From: Paenibacillus pedocola
Lineage (GTDB): Bacteria; Bacillota; Bacilli; Paenibacillales; Paenibacillaceae
Length of the DNA stretch: 64,000 bases
Direction: 5' to 3'
Assembly: GCF_031599675.1 (NCBI RefSeq)
Contig: NZ_CP134223.1
Span: forward strand, 6,058,501 to 6,122,500
Positions 1 through 9,163 of the stretch are shown in pieces. Below the pieces are notes generated by a model. The model did no database searches, was not told the DNA's origin, and saw only the letters and a list, made by a program, of their open reading frames with translations. Position numbers and translations under genes: made by a program. Every line of letters starts with the position of its first letter. The stretch's first letter is position 1.

Positions 1-1
1 C

Positions 2-967
2 CGCGATTCAACGCCTGCCTACTCCGCCGTATGGCGCACCTTCGTCCAGTGGTTCGGACAGTCCGGCAACGGCTGGATTCCGAATCTTATGGCCAGCGAA
101 GGGCCGGATATTACAGCCCGTTCGTATTTAAAGCTGCTCAATGTAAAAGCCAATCACCGCAAAGTTGTGGTCAGTGAGAATACCGCACTCATCTCCTCCG
201 GCAATGTGCATGATGCCAGTGCCTACCATTCCAATATAGCGCTGGAGGTACAGGGCCCGGTTATCGCCGATATCCTGCGGTCTGAGCAGGCTGCGGCCGA
301 CCTCTCGGATGCCGGCCCGCTGCTGGGCAAGGTGCCTGAATTCACGCAGACGCCTGAAGCTGCCGGCGGTCCGCTGGAGGTGCGCTATTTAACGGAGGGC
401 AAAGTATATAAGTACGCACTTGAAGGGATCCGCGGGGCGGAGCCGGGCGATGTTATCTGGATGGGTATGTTCTATCTTGCCGATGATGCCATTATCAACG
501 CCCTGCTGGAGGCATCTGAGCGCGGCGCGGAGGTACGCCTCCTGCTGGACCCGAATCAGAATGCCTTCGGCCGGGACAAGATCGGTATCCCGAACCGCCC
601 AGTCGCCATGGACCTGAACCGGCGTTCAGACGGAAAAATCGGTATCCGCTGGTACAATACCGGCAAAGAGCAGTATCATACCAAGCTGATGTTTATCGCC
701 AAGGCCTCAGGCAAATCGGTTGTCCTTGGCGGTTCAACCAATTTCACGGCCCGCAACCTCGACGATTACAATCTGGAGAATGATCTCTGGGTGGCTGCCC
801 CGCAGGATCATCAGCTATACACTGAGATATCCGATTATTTCAACCGGCTGTGGACTAACGAAGGCGCAGAATACAGTCTGCCGCTGGAAGAATATCAAAG
901 CGATGTGACCTGGCTGAAATATGTCATCTTCCGGATACAGGTAAGCCTTGGATTTACAACATTTTAA
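2..967 (+). CDS. Phospholipase D-like domain protein, 5' end missing
   Basis: The frame is open from the window edge, so the N-terminus lies upstream; the first Met in view is at position 89. Two PLD half-sites are visible: NHRKVVVSENTALISSGN near the start, an HxK motif with the usual following GN, and a later YHTKLMFIAKASGKSVVLGGSTNF. PLD-fold enzymes use two HxK(x4)D motifs to cleave or transfer phosphodiester bonds. Both motifs here have Ser or Ala where Asp is usual, so the substrate and even the activity are uncertain. The C-terminus is hydrophobic. The gene converges on a cardiolipin synthase gene, which may be coincidence. The PLD superfamily call is firm and the function is open. Confidence 0.8.
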   Translation, partial: RDSTPAYSAVWRTFVQWFGQSGNGWIPNLMASEGPDITARSYLKLLNVKANHRKVVVSENTALISSGNVHDASAYHSNIALEVQGPVIADILRSEQAAADLSDAGPLLGKVPEFTQTPEAAGGPLEVRYLTEGKVYKYALEGIRGAEPGDVIWMGMFYLADDAIINALLEASERGAEVRLLLDPNQNAFGRDKIGIPNRPVAMDLNRRSDGKIGIRWYNTGKEQYHTKLMFIAKASGKSVVLGGSTNFTARNLDDYNLENDLWVAAPQDHQLYTEISDYFNRLWTNEGAEYSLPLEEYQSDVTWLKYVIFRIQVSLGFTTF

Positions 968-978
968 TACAGAAAAAA

Positions 979-1015
979 ACCGCCGGAAGCTCCATAGCTT
1001 CCGGCGGTTTTTTTG
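979..1015. terminator. Bidirectional intrinsic terminator
   Basis: A 12-13 bp GC-rich stem (AACCGCCGGAAGC with GCTTCCGGCGGTT) has A-runs on the left and a T-run on the right. It sits between two convergent genes and can serve both strands. Confidence 0.9.
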
Positions 1016-1017
1016 TC

Positions 1018-2526
1018 TTACAGCAGCGGCGACATCAGCCGTGCCGCTGATTCCAGCAGCCGCTCGAGCAGCCTTTTATTCATGAAGGTCTCATGCACAA
1101 TCTGGCGTGTCGACAGCAGGTCGCGCTCAAAATCAGCTACAATACGGGACACGCTCTCGGTCTGCAGCAGCAGGGCGTTCACTTCAAAATTAAGATGGAA
1201 GCTGCGCATATCCATATTCGCCGTGCCGATGGTGGCGATCTCCCCGTCTGTAATCAGCAGCTTCGAGTGGATAAAGCCCTTCTCATATTCGTAAATCTTC
1301 ACGCCTGATTCCAGCAGCGCCGGAAAATAAGAGTGTGAAGCCAAAAACGGCAGCCACTTATCCGGTTTGGCCGGAAACAGAAGACGCACATCCAGGCCGG
1401 ACATCGCGGCAACCCGTAATGCGGTCAGGATATCCTCATCCGGGATAAAGTAGGGGCTGGCAATCCATACGGATTTTTCCGCAGAAGTAATCATGGAGAA
1501 GAAGATGTTCTTGAGTGCCCGGCGCTCATTGTCCGGTCCGCTGGCAATAATCTGTACTGCCCCGTCCCCGTTTGTAAAACGCAGCTGCGGGGAGAGATAA
1601 TCCTGCTCCAGTATTTTCTCTCCCGTCGTATGCATCCAGTCCTGGAGGAAAATAATCTGCATCGTCCGCACGGCCTCACCACGGAGCAGCATATGCGTAT
1701 CGCGCCAGAATCCGTACGTCTTGCTACGGCTAAGGTACTCGTCCCCAACGTTAAGTCCGCCCATAAAGCCGACATCCCCGTCAATAACAACAATCTTGCG
1801 GTGATTACGGTAATTCACCCGGCTGGAGAAAAAGGAAGTAGAATTGCCGTAAGCCGCTACCTGTACCCCTGCATCCGTCAATTCCTTGAGGAAGGCTTTG
1901 GATAACTGGATGCTGCCGACGGCGTCATACATAAATCTGACCGTGACGCCTGCCCGGGCCTTTTCAATCAGAATCTGCTGAATGCGTGTTCCGATGTGGT
2001 CAGCCCGAAAAATATAATATTCCATATGAATATGATGCTGTGCCTGCCGCAGCTCCAGCAGCAAGGTGCCAAATGTCTCTTCGCCGTTGGTCAGAATCCG
2101 CGTTTCCGAACTGAAGGAGATCGGTGTCCGGGCCAGCCTTTGTGACAGACCCAGCAGCTTTTGGCGGGAAGGTTCAAAAATAGACCAGTCCTGATGTGTG
2201 CGCAGTGCATCATTCTCAATCCGCTCGTAAGCCATCAGATCACGCTGTGCCTTTTTATCATATTTGCGCCGCTTGAACACGTTTTGTCCAAAGAGGAAAT
2301 AAAAGACTAGCCCGAGTACCGGAATCAGCGCAAGCAGCAGAATCCAGGCCATGGTTGTGGAGGGATTGCGGTTTTCCATGAAAATGCCAAGACCGATGGA
2401 GATGACAGTCAGTGTGGAGAAAATACTGATGATTGTCCCGGCAGTACTGCCGAAAATGCCGAAACCAAAATAATAAAATGCCAGTAATGCAGCAATAATG
2501 ACTATAGCCTGCAATCCTCTTCTCAT
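1018..2526 (-). CDS. cls: Cardiolipin synthase (two HKD motifs, N-terminal membrane segments)
   Basis: This enzyme condenses two phosphatidylglycerol molecules into cardiolipin and glycerol at the cytoplasmic membrane. The 502-residue length is typical of bacterial Cls. Residues 5-30 and about 35-80 form hydrophobic segments, including the family motif ENRNPSTTMAWILLL. Two complete catalytic motifs are visible: HRKIVVIDGDVGFMGGLN and HSKLLITDGEIATIGTANMD. The C-terminus SRLMSPLL matches the family ending. The ATG follows a GAAGGTAGG-like ribosome-binding site. It is a single gene sharing a terminator with the convergent PLD-like gene. Confidence 0.95.
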   Translation of the reverse strand: MRRGLQAIVIIAALLAFYYFGFGIFGSTAGTIISIFSTLTVISIGLGIFMENRNPSTTMAWILLLALIPVLGLVFYFLFGQNVFKRRKYDKKAQRDLMAYERIENDALRTHQDWSIFEPSRQKLLGLSQRLARTPISFSSETRILTNGEETFGTLLLELRQAQHHIHMEYYIFRADHIGTRIQQILIEKARAGVTVRFMYDAVGSIQLSKAFLKELTDAGVQVAAYGNSTSFFSSRVNYRNHRKIVVIDGDVGFMGGLNVGDEYLSRSKTYGFWRDTHMLLRGEAVRTMQIIFLQDWMHTTGEKILEQDYLSPQLRFTNGDGAVQIIASGPDNERRALKNIFFSMITSAEKSVWIASPYFIPDEDILTALRVAAMSGLDVRLLFPAKPDKWLPFLASHSYFPALLESGVKIYEYEKGFIHSKLLITDGEIATIGTANMDMRSFHLNFEVNALLLQTESVSRIVADFERDLLSTRQIVHETFMNKRLLERLLESAARLMSPLL

Positions 2527-2665
2527 GGGTAACCTACCTTCTCTTTCTACCTTCGATCACTAAAATGTCACATTTATATATTACCTGAAGAATACGTTTC
2601 TTCCTACTGTAAACCACTGCAAAAATGAAATTACAACAATACTGTAACCTCTGCTGCAACGGGAT

Positions 2666-2694
2666 TTGTATTGTTCCGGAATATATACTATAAT
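2666..2694 (+). promoter_or_regulatory. SigA-type promoter of the tetR-swrC pair
   Basis: TTGTAT at 2666-2671 and a perfect TATAAT at 2689-2694 are separated by 17 bp. The start codon of the TetR gene follows 59 bp later. Confidence 0.7.
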
Positions 2695-2698
2695 CACT

Positions 2699-2714
2699 TT
2701 GACCTTGCAGTCAA
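2699..2714. promoter_or_regulatory. Candidate TetR operator (TTGAC-N6-GTCAA)
   Basis: A perfect 5+5 bp inverted repeat starts 5 bp after the -10 hexamer, around the expected transcription start. This is where an autorepressor of the downstream TetR-family gene would bind. No second copy is seen between the regulator gene and swrC, which fits one shared transcript. The assignment is inference. Confidence 0.5.
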
Positions 2715-2753
2715 TAATAGAACCAGAAAGTCAGAAAGGAGTCAAACTGTTTC

Positions 2754-3668
2754 GTGGCTGATAAAAATGCAAATAAAAAAGAGCAGATTATCAAGACAGC
2801 AATGCAGCTATTCGCTGTGAAAGGCTCGTCCTCCACGTCCATGCAGGAGATTGCCGAGCTTTGCGGAATATCGAAGGGCAGTCTATACCTGGTGTTCAAG
2901 TCCAAGGAAGAGCTGGAGCGCAGCATTTATATATATTGCTTCCGCATGATCCGTGATCCGTTGCAGCGCGAGGAGCAGCAGAGCCGCAGTACCCAAAAAG
3001 AAAAGCTGCGCAATCAGGTTGAAATCCTGCTCACCCATGTATACGAGCTGCGTGAATTTTTGCAGCGCCAATTCCAGGAAATCGCCGGAAAAGGCGGGAC
3101 GGAGGTTCCGGAATGGATCCGCAAGTCCAATGCTCCCCTGCTTCTCTGGTTCCAGAACAAGCTGGAGATCCTCTATGGCCGGGAGATTCTCCCGTACACC
3201 GGAGATTTATTCCTGTTCGCAGACGGGATGATTCACGCCTTCATCCGGCTTATCTTCAATCAGGAGTCTCCGGTTGCCATTGCCCGGCTGGCCGATCATC
3301 TGGTGGATCTGCTCGACGTTGTTGCAGCCGGCCTGCTCACCGGCCGTAAGGAGCCGCTGATTCCCCCCGCCATTCTGGAGAATTGGATGAACGTGCAGGA
3401 GGACAGCCAGCGCAGGAATCCGCTGCAGCTGATCAAAGAGATGAAGGCGCTGCTCACAAGTGTTCCGGCAGCAGAGCAGCAGAGTGTAGAAGACGGCCTG
3501 GAATCACTGGCTGTTCTGGAGAGTGAATTTCTCATGCCGAATCCCCGCAAAGTTATCATCCGCGGGATGCTGGCCAACCTTCAGGAACATCCTGTCCTAC
3601 ACGGGGAGCTGGCGGCCCTGCAAAAATTGATATCGCCCTATATGCCGAATTCATGCGGGTTTCACTAA
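2754..3668 (+). CDS. TetR/AcrR-family transcriptional regulator, YerO-like
   Basis: The N-terminal 60 residues form a typical TetR helix-turn-helix: KKEQIIKTAMQLFAVKGSSSTSMQEIAELCGISKGSLYLVFKSKEEL. The remainder is a helical ligand-binding region of about 240 residues, unusually long because most TetR proteins are near 190-220 residues in total. The start is GTG, preceded by AAAGGAG about 12 bp upstream. It lies directly upstream of the RND exporter, the same arrangement as B. subtilis yerO-swrC, where YerO represses the exporter. A promoter and a palindrome between it and the start codon suggest autoregulation. The inducer is unknown. Confidence 0.88.
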   Translation: MADKNANKKEQIIKTAMQLFAVKGSSSTSMQEIAELCGISKGSLYLVFKSKEELERSIYIYCFRMIRDPLQREEQQSRSTQKEKLRNQVEILLTHVYELREFLQRQFQEIAGKGGTEVPEWIRKSNAPLLLWFQNKLEILYGREILPYTGDLFLFADGMIHAFIRLIFNQESPVAIARLADHLVDLLDVVAAGLLTGRKEPLIPPAILENWMNVQEDSQRRNPLQLIKEMKALLTSVPAAEQQSVEDGLESLAVLESEFLMPNPRKVIIRGMLANLQEHPVLHGELAALQKLISPYMPNSCGFH

Positions 3669-3779
3669 CCCGCGGAGCAAATGGAATTGGAAGCAGAGAG
3701 AAATAACGGATAGGCAGGCAGCACAACATTAATTTAGGGTTTTCCAGCAGGAAAGCCCGAGAGGAGCAGCATCATACTT

Positions 3780-6700
3780 ATGAAAAGCTTGATTAATTTT
3801 TCCCTCAGAAACAAATTCGCGATTTGGCTTCTGACGATCATTATCGTGTTCGCGGGTCTATACAGCGGACTTACCATGAAGCAGGAGACACTGCCTAATA
3901 TCAGCATCCCTTACCTCAGCGTGACTACAATCTATCCGGGTGCAGCGCCTGAGGGTGTCGTAAATGACGTCAGCAAACCGCTGGAACAAAAACTGCGTAA
4001 TGTAGACGGCGTCAAAATGATCACCTCCTCCTCACTCGAGAATGCTTCCAGCATTCAAATCGAGTTTGATTACGGCACGAATCTGGACAATGCTACAGCA
4101 GCGGTACGCGAGGCTCTCAATGACGTAACACTGCCGGATGAGGCCCAGAAGCCGACCATCTCCCGGTTCAGTCTCAGCTCACTTCCGGTCATCTCGCTCA
4201 GTTTGACGGATAACGGGTCAGCTGATTTGGAAGAGATGACACGCATTGCCGAGAACGACATCCGTCCTGCACTGGAAGATATCGAAGGCGTAGCTTCCGT
4301 ATCCATCGCCGGGCAATATGTGAAGGAAGTCTCCCTTAAGTTTGATCAGGCCAAACTGAAACAATACGGTCTGACTGAAGATACGATCAAGGGTATTGTG
4401 CAGGCCTCCTCCCTCCGGGTGCCGCTGGGCTTGTTCGAAATGGAGAAATCTCAGAAGGCCGTTGTAGTGGATGGCAATATCACCACCGTAGATGACCTTA
4501 AGAATCTGGCAATTCCACTGGTGCCATCAGCCGGCGGTACAGCTCCCGGTACGGGTGCAGCCGGAGCAGCAGGTGCTGCAAATGCACCTGGTGCCGGTGC
4601 AACTGGTGCCGGCGCTGCAGCCGCTGCAGGACTGCCGACAGTGAAGCTGGGAGAACTCGCAGCCATTGAAGTTACCGGTAAATCCGAGTCGATCTCCCGC
4701 ACAAACGGCAAAGAGTCAATCGGAATTCAGATCGTAAAAGCCAATGACGCCAATACCGTTGAAGTTGTAAACGGCGTTAAGGACAAAACCGAAGAATTGA
4801 AACAGCAATATAAGGACCTGGAACTGACTGTCCTGCTCGATCAAGGCAAGCCGATTGAGGATTCCGTGAACACCATGCTGTCCAAGGCCGCCTTCGGCGC
4901 CTTGTTCGCAGTGCTCATCATCCTGCTGTTCCTGCGTAACATCCGTTCAACCATTATTTCCATCATCTCCATCCCGTTGTCGCTGCTCATCGCCGTTTTG
5001 TGCCTGCGCCAGATGGATATTACCCTTAACATGATGACCCTCGGAGCAATGACCGTCGCCATCGGCCGCGTCGTCGATGACTCCATCGTTGTTATCGAGA
5101 ACATTTACCGGCGCATGACGCTGTCCGGAGAGAAGCTGCGCGGCAGAGAACTGATCAGCGCGGCTACGCGTGAAATGTTCGTACCGATTATGTCCTCCAC
5201 CATTGTTACAATCGCCGTGTTCCTGCCGCTTGCCTTTGTCAGTGGTATGGTAGGCGAGCTGTTCCTGCCGTTCGCACTGACCATGGTCTTCTCGCTCATC
5301 GCATCACTGGTTGTAGCCATTACCCTGGTGCCTGCACTGGCACACTCGCTATTCCGTAATGGCCTGAAGAAGGGCAAGAAGAATCATGTCGAGAAGCCGG
5401 GCAAAATGGCTGTAGGCTACCAAAAGATCCTGAACTGGTGTCTTTCCCACAAGCTGATTACGTTTGGGGTTGCTGTTCTTTTACTGGTAGGCAGCTTGTT
5501 CCTGATCAAACCAATCGGCGTGAGCTTTATGCCATCCCAGGAAGATAAGAGTGTAATTATGACCTTCTCGCCAAAAGCCGGACAGACGGCTGAGGATGTG
5601 CAGCAGCAAGGCCTGAAGGCGGAAAAATTCATTTTGGCCCAAGATCATGTAGTGAACATGCAGTATTCCATCGGGGGCAGCGGGTTCATGGGAATGGGCT
5701 CGAACAACTCCGGCCTTTTCTATATCACCTATGACAGCGATACGCCTGATTTCGAAACCGTCAAGGAAGAGCTGATTGAAAATCTGACGAAAGAAGTGCC
5801 GGATGGCGTGTGGGGCGATATGTCCGGCATGGCGGGCGGCGGACTTGGCGGCAATACGCTGACTGTGAACATTTTTGGCGATACGCTGGATCAGTTGAAG
5901 CCAGTAGCCGATGAGATTGCCGGCATCGTGAATGCCGACACCAAAAACTTCAAGGATGGGGAAACCAGCCTCTCCGAATCGTATGAGCAATACACCGTTG
6001 TTGCCGATCAGGCGAAGCTTAGCTCGCTCGGTCTGACCGCAGGACAAATTGCCATGAAGCTGAGTCCGGTCAATACCCGTCCGGTACTGACAGAGGTGGC
6101 TGTTGACGGCAAGAACTACAATGTTTACATTGAAGCTGATACCACTAAATACAGCAGTATTCAGGAAATGGAAGCTGCCACATTGACCTCCCCCCTCGGA
6201 TTTACGGTGCCGGTCAGCCAGGTGGCCACCATTGAAAAAGGCACATCGCCCGATACCATTACCCGCATTGACGGTAAAATGAGCGTTGATGTGACAGCGG
6301 ATATTATCGCCAGCGATGTAAACAGCGCTTCGAACAGTGTGAAGGAGAAAGTTGAAGCACTGGATCTGCCGGATGGAGTGACGGTTTCCTTCGGCGGTGT
6401 GACAGAGCAGATTAATGAAACCTTCGGCCAGCTCGGAATCGCTATGGCAGCCGCAATTGCCATCGTATACTTCGTGCTTGTCGTAACATTCGGCGGTGGT
6501 CTCGCACCGTTCGCGATCCTGTTCTCCCTGCCGTTCACAGTAATCGGAGCCCTCGTCGCTCTGCTCCTGGCCGGAGAAACGCTGAACGTCTCCGCGCTGA
6601 TGGGCGCACTGATGCTGATCGGTATCGTCGTCACCAACGCGATCGTTCTGATCGACCGGGTTATTCATAAGGAAAAAGAAGGCCTGTCTACCCGCCAAGC

Positions 6701-6935
6701 GCTGCTTGAGGCCGGCGGTACCCGCCTTCGTCCGATTCTGATGACCGCACTCGCGACCATCGGGGCTCTGCTTCCGCTGGTAACCGGGCTGGAGAACAGC
6801 GCCGGCATTATCTCCAAGGGTCTGGGCGTGACCGTTATCGGCGGTCTGGTCAGCTCCACCCTGCTGACACTTGTTGTTGTGCCGGTGGTCTATGAATTCC
6901 TGATGAAATTCCGCAGCAAGCGGGTTGAGGAATAG
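3780..6935 (+). CDS. swrC: RND-family efflux transporter SwrC (YerP)
   Basis: This is a proton-driven exporter of the hydrophobe/amphiphile RND family. In B. subtilis SwrC gives self-resistance to surfactin and supports swarming. The 1051 residues match the family (SwrC is about 1065). A first membrane segment (res. 12-32) is followed by a porter domain, a block of six helices (about 360-540), a second porter domain and a second helix block (about 880-1040). The Asp pair in GRVVDDSIVVIENIYR fits the RND proton relay. Residues about 248-285 form a low-complexity Ala/Gly/Pro/Thr insertion. GAGAGGAG precedes the ATG. It probably shares a transcript with the upstream TetR gene. The substrate may be lipopeptides or another amphiphile. 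Confidence 0.93.
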   Translation: MKSLINFSLRNKFAIWLLTIIIVFAGLYSGLTMKQETLPNISIPYLSVTTIYPGAAPEGVVNDVSKPLEQKLRNVDGVKMITSSSLENASSIQIEFDYGTNLDNATAAVREALNDVTLPDEAQKPTISRFSLSSLPVISLSLTDNGSADLEEMTRIAENDIRPALEDIEGVASVSIAGQYVKEVSLKFDQAKLKQYGLTEDTIKGIVQASSLRVPLGLFEMEKSQKAVVVDGNITTVDDLKNLAIPLVPSAGGTAPGTGAAGAAGAANAPGAGATGAGAAAAAGLPTVKLGELAAIEVTGKSESISRTNGKESIGIQIVKANDANTVEVVNGVKDKTEELKQQYKDLELTVLLDQGKPIEDSVNTMLSKAAFGALFAVLIILLFLRNIRSTIISIISIPLSLLIAVLCLRQMDITLNMMTLGAMTVAIGRVVDDSIVVIENIYRRMTLSGEKLRGRELISAATREMFVPIMSSTIVTIAVFLPLAFVSGMVGELFLPFALTMVFSLIASLVVAITLVPALAHSLFRNGLKKGKKNHVEKPGKMAVGYQKILNWCLSHKLITFGVAVLLLVGSLFLIKPIGVSFMPSQEDKSVIMTFSPKAGQTAEDVQQQGLKAEKFILAQDHVVNMQYSIGGSGFMGMGSNNSGLFYITYDSDTPDFETVKEELIENLTKEVPDGVWGDMSGMAGGGLGGNTLTVNIFGDTLDQLKPVADEIAGIVNADTKNFKDGETSLSESYEQYTVVADQAKLSSLGLTAGQIAMKLSPVNTRPVLTEVAVDGKNYNVYIEADTTKYSSIQEMEAATLTSPLGFTVPVSQVATIEKGTSPDTITRIDGKMSVDVTADIIASDVNSASNSVKEKVEALDLPDGVTVSFGGVTEQINETFGQLGIAMAAAIAIVYFVLVVTFGGGLAPFAILFSLPFTVIGALVALLLAGETLNVSALMGALMLIGIVVTNAIVLIDRVIHKEKEGLSTRQALLEAGGTRLRPILMTALATIGALLPLVTGLENSAGIISKGLGVTVIGGLVSSTLLTLVVVPVVYEFLMKFRSKRVEE

Positions 6936-6959
6936 CATTTAAAATTCTTATATTTTCAA

Positions 6960-6998
6960 AAAAGGCGCCTTTCCATAAATGGAAAGGCGCCTTTTGAG
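6960..6998. terminator. Bidirectional terminator
   Basis: A 16-bp perfect stem (AAAAGGCGCCTTTCCA with its complement) surrounds a TAAA loop between two convergent genes. T-rich tails are available on both strands. Confidence 0.9.
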
Positions 6999-7041
6999 TT
7001 TTAGTAGAACTGTGCTTGCCAGCTTATTTATCTCCTCAGGC

Positions 7042-7737
7042 TTAGGCCATCGTTGCCGCACTGCTCTCCAGTGAAGCTCTCCAGGCCCGCAGCATCTGCA
7101 GATCCTGCGGCAGGAATTCCTCAAGCATATGGCTGAGGCCCAGGTAGAGCGGACTGTCCGTCGCCGCGTTAAAACGGCTGCAGAACTGCGGTGTCCATTT
7201 CAGCAAATGCTCTTCAAGGAACCGTTCCTGAATGTCCAGCAGCTCCATGGCGCTGCGGATGGAGAAGCTGTTAAACAGCATCCGCTCATGCATCACCGCC
7301 ATGAATTCAAGCTCAATCGCAATATGGTCATCGGCTTCCCCGCTGCATTTCTTGAAGACAATCCCCGCCGAGGCATAGACATCAGAGAGTACATTGCAGA
7401 ACTCCTGCTCACGGCCGAGCTCCGCTGCTTCGCGTGCAACAAAAAGGCTTACCGGACGCTCATTCATCAGTCTGGTGTATTCAAGGGTCTCCTTCTCACA
7501 GATCATCGGCAGCTCTGACGGGTTCTGGCTGCACAGGTAGCGTTTCAATTCCCGTCCACCCTCCGTCATTTCAGCAGCCATGGCCATTTGGCGGTTGGTG
7601 CTCCACCGGGCAACGAGTGAAAGCGATGGTTTACGGCCGTAAAAATCAACCAAGATCTGATATATTAATCCACGGCTCTCCAGCCAGCGGCTAAAAACCT
7701 CCGGAACGACAAGCGCTGGAACAGTTGGTATCGTCAT
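7042..7737 (-). CDS. TorD/DmsD-family molybdoenzyme chaperone
   Basis: About 231 all-helical residues carry the TorD-family pattern: an acidic DDHIAIELEFMAVMHE region and a later FLEEHLLKWTPQFCSRF stretch. These cytoplasmic chaperones bind signal peptides or apo-forms of molybdopterin oxidoreductases and hold them for cofactor insertion. I chose ATG 7737 because AGGGAGG sits 8 bp before it; an in-frame ATG at 7791 lacks such a site. It is divergent from moaA, and a molybdopterin oxidoreductase gene lies 17 kb away at 24.3 kb, which is a possible client. The exact client cannot be told from sequence. Confidence 0.75.
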   Translation of the reverse strand: MTIPTVPALVVPEVFSRWLESRGLIYQILVDFYGRKPSLSLVARWSTNRQMAMAAEMTEGGRELKRYLCSQNPSELPMICEKETLEYTRLMNERPVSLFVAREAAELGREQEFCNVLSDVYASAGIVFKKCSGEADDHIAIELEFMAVMHERMLFNSFSIRSAMELLDIQERFLEEHLLKWTPQFCSRFNAATDSPLYLGLSHMLEEFLPQDLQMLRAWRASLESSAATMA

Positions 7738-8066
7738 TTGTAAAACCTCCCTATTGGTTTGACCGAGGCGCAAGCCTTTAAGGAGCTTCATAACTGCCGC
7801 GCTTCCGGTATCATAGCTGTATTCTTTCGCATAAGGTCAACATCATCGCCAAGCCCTTATTCTTGGGCACCTTTATTATATCGGAGATGTTAAGCGCTTT
7901 CAGTGAGCATTCTATGACCATTGGCTAAAATTGTCGTACTTCTGTCAAAATTAGGCTGTGCCTTTCTGCTTCTGTCCCCTATTATTTAGATGGGTTATTA
8001 GATTGACGGGAGCCATGGTAATCTTTAAAATTTAAATAAAAATGCAACAACTGAAGGGAGAGGCCT
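7738..8066. promoter_or_regulatory. Intergenic region between torD-like gene and moaA, with a near-consensus cre
   Basis: This 329-bp divergent region holds one recognisable element. Positions 7887-7901 (ATGTTAAGCGCTTTC plus A) match the catabolite-responsive element WTGNAANCGNWNNCW with one mismatch. No Fnr box, T-box or molybdenum-cofactor riboswitch signature was found. Confidence 0.3.
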
Positions 8067-9068
8067 ATGGAACCGCTGACGGACCCTTTTGGACGTTTAC
8101 ATGACTATATCCGCATTTCGGTTACCGACCGCTGCAACCTGCGCTGCATTTATTGTATGCCGGCGGAGGGAATGCAATTCCAGCCGCAGGACGAGATTAT
8201 GAGTTATGAGGAAATTACCGCTGTGGTGAAAGCGCTGGCGCCGCTCGGGCTGAGCAAGGTGCGGCTCACCGGCGGAGAACCGCTGGTCCGCAAGGATCTT
8301 GAGCAGCTTGTAGCCATGATTGCCGCCATCCCGGGCATTGATGATATATCGCTGACCACCAACGGCCTGATGCTTCCCGCCAAAGCCGCACTGTTGAAGC
8401 AGGCAGGACTGTCACGTGTGAACATCAGCCTGGACTCACTGAAGCAGGACCGCTTCTCGATGATTACGCGCGGCGGCGATGTCGCCAAGGTGCTGAAGGG
8501 CATCGAGGCCGCCGAGGCCGCCGGACTCTCTCCGATCAAGCTGAATGTCGTGCTGATGAAAGGCATTAACGATGATGAAATCAAGGATTTCATCTCACTC
8601 ACCCTGAACAACCCGCTGAACGTGCGCTTCATCGAGTACATGCCGATCGGCAGCGCAAGCGACTCCTGGCGGCAGACTTATCTGCCGCTGGAGACCGTCG
8701 TTGAGGCATGCACCGCTGCAAGCTGGGAAACCGAGGAGGCAGACATGCCCTCCGGCAACGGCCCTTCGCAGAACCGGCGTGTCGTCGGGGCACGCGGCAC
8801 CTTCGGGCTGATCCATCCGGTCAGCGAGCATTTCTGCGACAACTGTAACCGGCTGCGGCTGACGGCTGACGGCCACATCAAAGCCTGCCTGTACTGGGCG
8901 GATGAATACAATGTCCGTCCACTCGTTCAGGATCCTGCCGCCGTACAGGCGTTATTCCGCCAGGCGCTCGGCAACAAGCCCCATAATCACGAGATGGCGC
9001 TGGCGCTGGAGAAAAAGGCACAAAGCCATACTCCGACCGCGCGGCGCATGTCGCAGATCGGCGGATAG
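8067..9068 (+). CDS. moaA: GTP 3',8-cyclase MoaA (molybdenum cofactor biosynthesis)
   Basis: This radical-SAM enzyme converts GTP to 3',8-cyclo-7,8-dihydro-GTP, the first step of molybdopterin synthesis. Cys23, Cys27 and Cys30 in DRCNLRCIYC bind the SAM [4Fe-4S] cluster. Cys257, Cys260 and Cys274 form the C-terminal cluster motif. The chain ends with the Gly-Gly pair needed for activity in this family. Its 333 residues are the usual length. GAAGGGAGAGG precedes the ATG. No moaBCE genes are adjacent; mobA lies 6 kb downstream. Confidence 0.97.
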   Translation: MEPLTDPFGRLHDYIRISVTDRCNLRCIYCMPAEGMQFQPQDEIMSYEEITAVVKALAPLGLSKVRLTGGEPLVRKDLEQLVAMIAAIPGIDDISLTTNGLMLPAKAALLKQAGLSRVNISLDSLKQDRFSMITRGGDVAKVLKGIEAAEAAGLSPIKLNVVLMKGINDDEIKDFISLTLNNPLNVRFIEYMPIGSASDSWRQTYLPLETVVEACTAASWETEEADMPSGNGPSQNRRVVGARGTFGLIHPVSEHFCDNCNRLRLTADGHIKACLYWADEYNVRPLVQDPAAVQALFRQALGNKPHNHEMALALEKKAQSHTPTARRMSQIGG

Positions 9069-9090
9069 CACTGGTATATAGGCAGAACAA

Positions 9091-9127
9091 ACAGATCCCC
9101 TCCTGCATCAGGAGGGGATCTGTTTTA
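9091..9127 (+). terminator. Terminator after moaA
   Basis: A perfect 14-bp stem (ACAGATCCCCTCCT with its complement) has a 5-nt loop and is followed by TTTT. It may also serve the convergent LysE gene. Confidence 0.88.
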
Positions 9128-9163
9128 AATATGATTATTTCATTGCCCCAGTGGCGCCCACGC

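Noticed and set aside
5481..6938. Long open frame (485 codons) antisense to swrC on the minus strand
   Set aside because: It mirrors the swrC coding strand, has a His/Gln/Arg-rich composition with no known domain, and swrC itself is fully conserved.
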